A stretch of DNA of 21,482 nucleotides. Source: a bacterium (GTDB taxonomy: Bacteria > AUK180). Positions 16,401 to 21,482 of this stretch are shown here, piece by piece (within the stretch, counting starts at the first letter, position 1; every line of letters begins with the position of its first letter). The notes under the pieces are model-generated. The model searched no databases. It was not told the DNA's origin and was given only the letters and a program-made list of their open reading frames with translations. A program made the position numbers and the translations under genes. The stretch lies in NCBI GenBank assembly GCA_030622125.1, contig JAUXGM010000019.1:1-21482 (forward strand), written 5' to 3'.

Positions 16401-17400
16401 ACTGTATGACAATGGCTTCTTCTATTGGTTTTCCATCCTGATATGCCGAGGTATAAGTGGATTGCTTTGCTGCTCTTTCCGCATTATAATCAAGGGTGTC
16501 GTTCCCACAACTTTTTATTATACTTGTTGCTTTTACGCTCCCGTCCTTTGCTATTGTTACCTTGATCTTTACCAATCCTTCAACGCCCATTTCTTTCATT
16601 ATATCGGGATATTCCGGAAGTGCTCTGTTAACTACCTTTACATTACAGGTCTTTCCTGTTTTTTCCGTAGTATATTGTTTAATTAGGTTTTCTTCTTTCT
16701 TTTTTTCTGCCTCTTTTGCTTTTTGTTTGGCAAGTTCCGCTTTTTTCCTTTTCTCCATTTTCCTAATTTGTTCTTTCGTTGCTCTTTTTTGTGCTGCTAT
16801 TGCTTTGGCTTGAGAAAGTTTTTCCAATTCGCTTTTTAGCATAGGATCATAATTAGAGATTATCCCTTTTGTTTCAACTAATTTTTTGTTAACAAAATTT
16901 AATTCTTTTTCAGATGTGGCATTTTCTATTTTTTGAATTAATAAATTTAAAAATGAAATGGAAGAATTTACCTTTGAGTTTATGGAAGGATTTTTTTTTA
17001 ACTCATTATAATTTTCGGATTTCCATTTATTAAGATTACCCTTTGTCGTTTGACAATCTTTTAATAATCCCTCATAATGATTTTTAAGATCTACTATTTC
17101 ATTCAGATCCCGAATATATTTTTTTACCATAGGATACAATTCTTCGTATTTTGCTTCATTTGATTTAAATATTGAAATAATAGTTTCCTGTTCTTTACTA
17201 ATGGTTTTCAACTTTGCATTAATGATCGTAGATGAAAAATTAGAAACAGAATTATAAAGCTCATTTGAAGCATTAAACTCATTCCAAAGAGGGGTAAAAT
17301 CCTCCCTTTTAGTTGGAACTATAAAATATATGATTGTTCCGGTAACTATAAGTGCAATCTCTATCAGAACAATTATTTTTTGCAACGATGTTAATTTCAT
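16378..17400 (-). CDS. TonB-family energy-transducer-like protein
   Basis: A 340-residue protein with an N-terminal membrane anchor (about 8-27) and a long periplasmic helical region (~30-200) with coiled-coil character. A Lys/Glu/Ala-rich stretch (~195-245) follows, then a TonB C-terminal domain (~255-337): LPEYPDIMKEMGVEGLVKIK, IAKDGSVKATSI, then YNAERAAKQSTYTSA and a last strand VIQYEF. Two cysteines in this part (CNVKV and KSCGND) could form a disulfide. Typical TonB has a short Pro-rich linker instead of the long helices, and no exbB/exbD genes are near. It may therefore be a TolA/TonB-like envelope-spanning protein rather than a siderophore transducer. First gene of a six-gene operon with its own promoter. 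Confidence 0.82.
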   Translation of the reverse strand: MKLTSLQKIIVLIEIALIVTGTIIYFIVPTKREDFTPLWNEFNASNELYNSVSNFSSTIINAKLKTISKEQETIISIFKSNEAKYEELYPMVKKYIRDLNEIVDLKNHYEGLLKDCQTTKGNLNKWKSENYNELKKNPSINSKVNSSISFLNLLIQKIENATSEKELNFVNKKLVETKGIISNYDPMLKSELEKLSQAKAIAAQKRATKEQIRKMEKRKKAELAKQKAKEAEKKKEENLIKQYTTEKTGKTCNVKVVNRALPEYPDIMKEMGVEGLVKIKVTIAKDGSVKATSIIKSCGNDTLDYNAERAAKQSTYTSAYQDGKPIEEAIVIQYEFTAEE

Positions 17401-17416
17401 AATATACCTTTTTTTA

Positions 17417-17445
17417 ATTATAGTATAATTTTGTTATAAAATCAA
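17417..17445 (-). promoter_or_regulatory. Promoter of the TonB-like operon, inside the end of the LptF/G gene
   Basis: TTGATT (17445-17440), a 17-bp spacer and TATAAT (17422-17417) on the minus strand. The -35 box lies in the last codons of the preceding gene. The expected start near 17410 leaves a leader of only about 10 nt, with a weak AAGG, before the ATG at 17400. This marks a separate transcription unit from the Lol/Lpt genes. Confidence 0.65.
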
Positions 17446-18528
17446 GTTTTTTTTTAACCTTGAATATATAAAGTAAATGATAAATAAAATATTTGAAAGC
17501 CAGGCAGCTATTATCGGCGAAAGTTTTCCTCCTATCCCAAGGGTATATGTAAATCTAAACAAGGTTATATAAACAATAATAAAAATGAGCCCATATCCCA
17601 ATACTTTTCCCATGTTGTCTTTCCGTATACTCAATCCAAGTGGAATTGCAAACAAAACAACAATAAATATAAAGACCGGATATGAGGTTCTACCGAAATA
17701 TTCAACTAAAAATTTAACCGGATGTCTTCCCATAGCTCTCAAATTCTTGATCATTGTGCTTAATTCCTTAGATGTGAAATTTACCGGCTTTGTTCTTGCG
17801 GTATTAAAAAGTTCCGGTTTTATTGAAAGAGCAAATTTTTTTGCCTTCATTTTTACATAATCAATCAATTTTTCACTTTCATCAAAATTCCGCATTACAA
17901 TATCTGTGAATTTCCAATTACCTTCATTTAAATAGATTCCTTTTTTTGCGTCAATCCTTTTTTTTAGCAATAAATTATCATCTAAAACGAGCATGATCGG
18001 ATCTATTAGTATTCTTTTTTTTGAATCGTAGTAATTAGAAAAAAGATATAATTTTTCATCTTTTTCAGAAACAATTCCTATATTTCTTTCATTCCAAACC
18101 TTGAGATAATTTACATATCCTTGTAGCTCGATTTTAAAAATTTGATAAGACTTGAATTTATACTTTGGTCCCCATGAAGAACAATTAAAATATGTCAATA
18201 TACTCAGCAAAAAAACGAATATGTAAATTGGCATAGTGATTTTTTTCGGATCTATGCCGGCAGTTCCCATTACGATCATCTCATTTTGTCTTCCCAAATT
18301 TCCGATTGAAAGGATTATGGAAAAAAGCAATATCAACGGCAGTAGCATATTAAATATATCGGGAAATTGATATAGATAGTAGAGTACGACTTTTGATAGG
18401 ATAAAGTTTTTTATATGAGCGATCTTATCAATAAAATTTCCCAAAACATAAATAAAATAGAATGTAAATGTCAATATCAAAAAATATTTTAGAAATTCTT
18501 TAAAAACATATCTCTGTAAAATCTTCAT
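17434..18528 (-). CDS. LptF/LptG family permease (YjgP/YjgQ)
   Basis: A 364-residue inner-membrane protein of the LPS export complex LptB2FG, which extracts lipopolysaccharide from the inner membrane and drives it onto the LptC/A bridge. It has the family layout. An amphipathic start (MKILQRYVFKEFLKYF) is followed by three N-terminal helices with NMLLPLILLFSIILSIGNLGRQNEMIVMGTAGI, a periplasmic beta-jellyroll (~120-260), and three C-terminal helices from ~276 ending in SPIIAAWLSNILFIIYFIYSRL. The coupling segment GRQNEMIVMGTAGI contacts LptB. F or G cannot be chosen, and the usual partner permease is not adjacent. It has a 4-nt ATGA overlap with lolD and an AAGGA site. Confidence 0.92.
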   Translation of the reverse strand: MKILQRYVFKEFLKYFLILTFTFYFIYVLGNFIDKIAHIKNFILSKVVLYYLYQFPDIFNMLLPLILLFSIILSIGNLGRQNEMIVMGTAGIDPKKITMPIYIFVFLLSILTYFNCSSWGPKYKFKSYQIFKIELQGYVNYLKVWNERNIGIVSEKDEKLYLFSNYYDSKKRILIDPIMLVLDDNLLLKKRIDAKKGIYLNEGNWKFTDIVMRNFDESEKLIDYVKMKAKKFALSIKPELFNTARTKPVNFTSKELSTMIKNLRAMGRHPVKFLVEYFGRTSYPVFIFIVVLFAIPLGLSIRKDNMGKVLGYGLIFIIVYITLFRFTYTLGIGGKLSPIIAAWLSNILFIIYFIYSRLKKNLIL

Positions 18529-19205
18529 ATTCCTTCAAGCTTTCCATAATGTAAGCGATAAGTTATATCCATTTTTTCTGCAAATTCTTTATTGTGTGTA
18601 ACAAATATTACGGTTGTTCCATGTTTTTTTACGATGTCTAAAAACATCTCAAATACTTTTTCCGAATTTTCATTATCAAGTTCACCGGTCGGTTCGTCTG
18701 CGAATACTATATTGGGAGCATTTACAAGTGCCCTTGCAATTGCAATTCTTTGAAGTTCACCACCTGAAAGTTCATTGGGGTAATGATCGATTCTATCGTA
18801 AAGTCCAACCTCTTTTAATAGGGTTCGTCCCTTCTCATAGTTTTTGGGACTGTTTTTAAGTATCATTGCCGGTAGAACAATATTCTCCAAAGCGGTCAAT
18901 TCATTTATAAGATAGTGAAATTGAAAAACAAATCCAAAATTACTGTTTCTAATATTGGAAAGAACCTCATCATTATATTGATAGAGATCTTCATTTTTAT
19001 ATATTACCTGACCTGCGGTAGGATGGTCTAAACTTCCCATTATATGTAAAAGTGTAGATTTTCCGGATCCGGAAACACCCACTATTCCAACGACCTCACC
19101 TTGTTTCACTTCTAAGGTAATGTTTTTTAAAACCTCTAACTGTTTGTTTTTACCGATTTCATAAGATTTATGAAGGTTTCTTAATTCAATTATTTTTTCA
19201 TTCAT
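18525..19205 (-). CDS. lolD: Lipoprotein-release ABC transporter ATPase LolD
   Basis: A 226-residue ABC ATPase with every motif intact: Walker A GVSGSGKST (43-51), Q-loop Q95, signature LSGGE (146-150), Walker B IVFADE (166-171) and the switch H204. The MacB/LolD subgroup is shown by VFQFHYLINELTALENIVLPAMI and by the adjacent LolC/E permease. It powers extraction of outer-membrane lipoproteins from the inner membrane for hand-over to LolA. It overlaps the permease gene by 8 nt and the LptF/G gene by 4 nt. Several lipoproteins encoded nearby are possible clients. Confidence 0.94.
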   Translation of the reverse strand: MNEKIIELRNLHKSYEIGKNKQLEVLKNITLEVKQGEVVGIVGVSGSGKSTLLHIMGSLDHPTAGQVIYKNEDLYQYNDEVLSNIRNSNFGFVFQFHYLINELTALENIVLPAMILKNSPKNYEKGRTLLKEVGLYDRIDHYPNELSGGELQRIAIARALVNAPNIVFADEPTGELDNENSEKVFEMFLDIVKKHGTTVIFVTHNKEFAEKMDITYRLHYGKLEGI

Positions 19206-20418
19206 ATCTAATCGCTCTTATCGGGTCAAGCTTTCCCGCCCAATTTGCCGGGATCAATGAGAATATTATAGTTATTATCATCGCACCCGCCACGATCAAT
19301 ACAAAATCCGGAAATAACTCAAATTGTACAGGTAGAACAGAAATATAATAAACCGAACCGCCCCCGGGGATTTGAATGTGGAATACTTTTATAGCAACAC
19401 AGGTTAAGACACCCAATATTGCTCCTATTGCAGTTCCCAATCCACCGATATAGATCCCTTGCAACAAAAATATCTTCCGTATGCCTTTTTGTGTAACCCC
19501 AAGTGATCTCAGTATCCCGATCTCTTTTTTCTTTTCTTGAACAAGCATTACTATCGTTACTATTATGTTTATTCCTGCAACTAAGATGATTACGAATAGT
19601 ATCAATCCCATAACGAATTTCTCTGTATGTAATGCGGTAAATAGATTGTGATTCATATCGATCCAGTCTCGCATAAATAAATTATCGGGTAATTTTTTTT
19701 GGATTTTTTTCATTAATTCTTTTGTTTTATAAACATTCTTTACCTTTACATAAATGGAGGTGGTAGAAGATTTTTTAGCATCAAAAAGATAATTGAAATT
19801 TTCCAGAGTTGTATAAAGAAAACTCTTATCATATTCATACATCCCTGTTTTTATTATGCCGCCCACTTTTAATTTTATCGTTTTAGGCAGTAATGACCCA
19901 TTCGGAAGAATTTTAACATTGGGAGATATGATAGTAATATCATTCCCGATACTTGATGAAAGAGCAAGTGAAAGTTCGCTCCCTATGATAACTTCATCTT
20001 GTTCTATCTCTTTTATGCCCCCCGTAAGCATATATTTTTCTATACTGGTTACTTCTTCAAATGATGCCTTATCAATGCCAAAAAGGATGCCGCCGGTTAC
20101 AGAATCACCGGCTTTTATCATTATCTCACTTGAAGAAACTGGGGATACGCCCAAAACCCCTTTGATGCTTTGAATCTCGGGAATATATTTTTCGTAATTA
20201 TTTATCCCGCCGAACATTGAACTTATATAAATATGGGCACGGGTTCCAATTATTTTTTCCTGCAGATCACTCGAAAAGCCGTTCATTACGGACAATACTA
20301 CAATGAGTGCAAATACACCGACAATTATTCCAACAATTGAGATTATTGAAACAAACGATAAAAAACCGTGTTTTTTACTTTTAAAAAATTTATTTGCTAA
20401 GAATCTTTGGTATTTCAT
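19198..20418 (-). CDS. LolC/LolE-type lipoprotein-release permease
   Basis: About 406 residues with the LolC/E layout. The first helix ends in the hallmark VLSVMNGF (41-48), a large periplasmic MacB-type domain (~49-270) follows, and then three C-terminal helices with the cytosolic coupling phrase EKKKEIGILRSLGV and the closing DPIRAIRYE. It partners LolD in lipoprotein release. Only one such gene is present, so the complex may be a homodimer, as in bacteria with a single LolC/E-type (LolF-like) subunit. Start: ATG at 20418 (MKYQRFLANKFF) follows GGAG at 9 nt and fits the family N-terminus; the in-frame ATG at 20433 has no ribosome binding site. Overlap with the upstream gene is 29 nt. Confidence 0.92.
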   Translation of the reverse strand: MKYQRFLANKFFKSKKHGFLSFVSIISIVGIIVGVFALIVVLSVMNGFSSDLQEKIIGTRAHIYISSMFGGINNYEKYIPEIQSIKGVLGVSPVSSSEIMIKAGDSVTGGILFGIDKASFEEVTSIEKYMLTGGIKEIEQDEVIIGSELSLALSSSIGNDITIISPNVKILPNGSLLPKTIKLKVGGIIKTGMYEYDKSFLYTTLENFNYLFDAKKSSTTSIYVKVKNVYKTKELMKKIQKKLPDNLFMRDWIDMNHNLFTALHTEKFVMGLILFVIILVAGINIIVTIVMLVQEKKKEIGILRSLGVTQKGIRKIFLLQGIYIGGLGTAIGAILGVLTCVAIKVFHIQIPGGGSVYYISVLPVQFELFPDFVLIVAGAMIITIIFSLIPANWAGKLDPIRAIRYE

Positions 20419-20992
20419 ATAAAATTGCTCCATTTAATAGTATTAATATCGTTGAAAATATGATAACATCCCAATGTCGTATCTTTATCGGGACAACCTC
20501 AAAGCCATTTTTAAATGTTTCATCTAAAAATTTATTGAATTTATGATCATAAACCCTGATGAAATTTTTTATAGGTACCCCCCTTAATTGCCCGATTAGA
20601 TTGAAAATGAAAAGGTAATATACTCCCAATAGTGTTATGATCCGTGATCCTGGAAAACTAAAAAAGAATCTTTTATATACGGTTTTATCATATATTGTCA
20701 TTATCAATGTAAACATATAAAATGTTATGAGAACATAAAGCCAAAAGAGAATACTTTTATTTATATCCTTATAAAAAAATTGGCATATTAGAAAAAAGAC
20801 AAGCCCGAAGATAAATCCGCTGATAAGAAGTTTATTTTTATTCTTTATATCAAAGAAAAGATAGAGGATTAAGGTCATAAAAAGTATGATGAACTTGATC
20901 TCAATTGGGAAGATAAAAGAAAATAAAAGTTCAATAAATAAAAATATCACAAGATAACCCTTCGGTAAGATTCTTTTCTTTTCCTTTTTCAT
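20390..20992 (-). CDS. Unrecognised multi-pass membrane protein in the lol operon
   Basis: A 200-residue very hydrophobic protein with about six helices (roughly 13-31, 32-47, 54-72, 80-100, 119-136, 176-194) and a Lys-rich N-terminus (MKKEKKR), suggesting the N-terminus is cytosolic. A polar segment between the last two helices contains LRGVPIKNFIRVYDHKF. It faintly recalls ECF transporter T components, but the conserved charged motifs of that family are not clear, so no function is assigned. The ATG at 20992 is chosen because it overlaps the stop of the preceding short ORF as ATGA and has GGGA 9 nt upstream; a TTG at 21013 is in frame but unlikely. It overlaps the LolC/E gene by 29 nt. Confidence 0.72.
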   Translation of the reverse strand: MKKEKKRILPKGYLVIFLFIELLFSFIFPIEIKFIILFMTLILYLFFDIKNKNKLLISGFIFGLVFFLICQFFYKDINKSILFWLYVLITFYMFTLIMTIYDKTVYKRFFFSFPGSRIITLLGVYYLFIFNLIGQLRGVPIKNFIRVYDHKFNKFLDETFKNGFEVVPIKIRHWDVIIFSTILILLNGAILYEIPKILSK

Positions 20993-21090
20993 TCCTCTAT
21001 TTCCCAATCCCAATGTAATATTCCGATTTCATTTTTATCTTTTTCAAATATAATAGATCCTTGATTTTTATTGCCATTAATAACTTTCAT
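20989..21090 (-). CDS. 33-residue small ORF heading the lol operon
   Basis: An ATG at 21090 opens a 33-codon frame (MKVINGNKNQG ... ILHWDWEIEE) that ends in TGA overlapping the next gene's ATG by 4 nt, the same coupling used by true gene pairs in this window. An in-frame TAA two codons upstream fixes the start. A TATAAT box ends exactly 5 nt before the ATG, so the message would be leaderless. The product is small, polar and acidic at its end, with two tryptophans and no signal or membrane helix. It may be a genuine small protein or a translated leader that couples expression of the membrane protein. Function unknown. Confidence 0.55.
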   Translation of the reverse strand: MKVINGNKNQGSIIFEKDKNEIGILHWDWEIEE

Positions 21091-21095
21091 AGTTT

Positions 21096-21124
21096 ATTAT
21101 AACATATTTTTACTTTTTTGAAAA
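21096..21124 (-). promoter_or_regulatory. Predicted leaderless promoter of the lol/lpt operon
   Basis: On the minus strand TTTTCA (21124-21119, four of six consensus bases), a 17-bp spacer and a perfect TATAAT (21101-21096). The ATG at 21090 follows after 5 nt, the same geometry as the glycan operon promoter at 875-903. Confidence 0.5.
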
Positions 21125-21137
21125 ATATAGGCATTTA

Positions 21138-21166
21138 GAGCCCCGAATTTTATTCGGGATAAACTA
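21138..21166 (+). repeat. Palindromic module of the right-hand repeat mosaic
   Basis: GAGCCCCGAAT leads into a perfect 7-bp hairpin (CCCGAAT 21142-21148 with ATTCGGG 21152-21158, 3-nt loop) and ends in ATAAACTAC. It shares its outer words with the element at 10760-10810, whose interior is longer. Confidence 0.55.
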
Positions 21167-21171
21167 CAAGT

Positions 21172-21431
21172 GGAATCTATCTTTGGAGTTTACCCCGTAC
21201 TTGATATTTGATACGGAGTCATTCAGAAGGGTGAGTCGAAGCCATTATTTAGCCAAGCCGAAGGTGAAGCCCAGAGCAAAGCGAAGGGTCTGGGCGTAGG
21301 AATCTCATTTATTTTTTTCCAAATTTCCCTCGGCATTGTCATTCCTGACCTGATCAGGAATCCATCTTTGGAGTTTACCCCGTTGATACGGGGTCATTCA
21401 GAGGGAACTTGTTCCCGTAGGAATCTCATTT
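21172..21431 (+). repeat. Tandem pair of composite repeats
   Basis: A 27-bp sequence at 21172-21198 recurs at 21357-21383 with one mismatch. Each copy runs on through a CCCCGT...ACGG(A/G)G pairing to GTCATTCAGA (21218 and 21393) and ends in CGTAGGAATCTCATTT (21295-21310 and 21416-21431). The inner parts differ: the first holds ~70 bp with a CCCAGA/TCTGGG pairing, the second a short GGGAAC-TT-GTTCCC hairpin. The 21103-21425 spacer shows no gene, only these modules. Confidence 0.65.
21338..21364 (+). repeat. Intergenic stem-loop repeat, copy 3
   Basis: GTC, ATTCCTGA (21341-21348), loop CCTGA, TCAGGAAT (21354-21361), CCA. It is an 8-bp perfect stem with the same flanks and nearly the same loop as the copies at 715-743 and 769-797. 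It lies inside the tandem composite repeat. Confidence 0.65.
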
Positions 21432-21482
21432 TATAAATTCTTTGCCTATTATTTTATACTTGAATACGGTATTTTCAGTCAA
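21426..21482 (-). CDS. Possible C-terminal end of a gene entering from the right
   Basis: On the minus strand the frame is open from the window edge for 18 codons, ending TENTVFKYKIIGKEFIK and a TGA at 21428-21426, just where the repeat mosaic begins. The other two minus frames stop at once or within 11 codons. The residue pattern looks protein-like, but 18 codons are too few to identify anything. Confidence 0.3.
   Translation of the reverse strand: MTENTVFKYKIIGKEFIK

Noticed and set aside
16401-16412. TTG at 16412 as start of the DUF1318 lipoprotein
   Set aside because: The ATG at 16400 gives a normal lipoprotein signal peptide; nothing supports the TTG.
20419-20433. ATG at 20433 as start of the LolC/E permease
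   Set aside because: It lacks a ribosome binding site and adds residues not typical of the family; 20418 has GGAG.
20390-20992. ECF transporter T component
   Set aside because: Only a vague similarity around LRGVPIKNF; the family's conserved charged motifs and partner ATPases are not present.
20993-21013. TTG at 21013 as start of the membrane protein
   Set aside because: The ATG at 20992 forms an ATGA overlap with the short ORF and follows GGGA.
21234-21300. Coding sequence in the right-hand spacer
   Set aside because: The region is made of duplicated palindromic modules with no sustained open frame or start signal.

Overview
The window is AT-rich DNA from a diderm (Gram-negative-type) bacterium. 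It carries parts of the Lol lipoprotein and Lpt LPS export machineries, a TonB-like protein, several signal-peptide proteins and lipoproteins, and a Wzx/Wzy-type surface-glycan operon. The species cannot be named from sequence alone. The gene mix and the composite intergenic repeats suggest an uncultivated or little-studied lineage, but that is inference. There are no tRNA, rRNA, CRISPR or transposase genes.

Layout. (1) 1-606, minus: the 5' part of a secreted propeller-like protein. (2) 607-908: a divergent spacer with two promoters, two stem-loop repeats and a 5 x 7 bp tandem array. (3) 909-10688, plus: a tightly packed nine-gene glycan operon encoding flippase, radical SAM protein, phosphoglycosyl transferase, Wzz-like protein, Wzy/ligase-like protein, GT2, two GT4 and a membrane GT2. 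Every junction overlaps by 4 to 23 nt, so the genes are almost certainly co-transcribed and translationally coupled. (4) 10689-11166: a convergent spacer made largely of repeats. (5) 11167-13193, minus: groES-groEL behind a consensus sigma-70 promoter overlapped by a CIRCE operator. (6) 13205-17445, minus: a six-gene operon of TonB-like protein, DUF1318 lipoprotein, TlpA-like thioredoxin, lipoprotein, PPC-domain protein and PP-loop sulfurtransferase-like protein, with its own promoter inside the end of the preceding gene. (7) 17434-21124, minus: an envelope-transport operon of a 33-aa small ORF, a membrane protein, a LolC/E-type permease, LolD and an LptF/G permease. (8) 21125-21482: a mosaic of palindromic repeats, then possibly the last codons of a gene entering from the right.

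How the genes work together. In the glycan operon, the phosphoglycosyl transferase would load the first sugar-phosphate onto undecaprenyl phosphate. The glycosyltransferases would extend the unit, Wzx would flip it, and the Wzy/ligase protein with the Wzz-like protein would polymerise or transfer it. The radical SAM protein is the unexplained member. The Lol and Lpt genes build the outer membrane that this glycan would decorate, and the TonB-like operon adds further envelope proteins.

Most notable signals. Two operons (909 and 21090) begin with an ATG exactly 5 nt after a TATAAT box, which predicts leaderless mRNAs. The second of these opens with a very short ORF joined to the next gene by an ATGA overlap. 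Three intergenic repeats share flanks and a loop while their stems change in a compensating way. Both ends of the glycan operon carry a 35-bp array of five heptamers.
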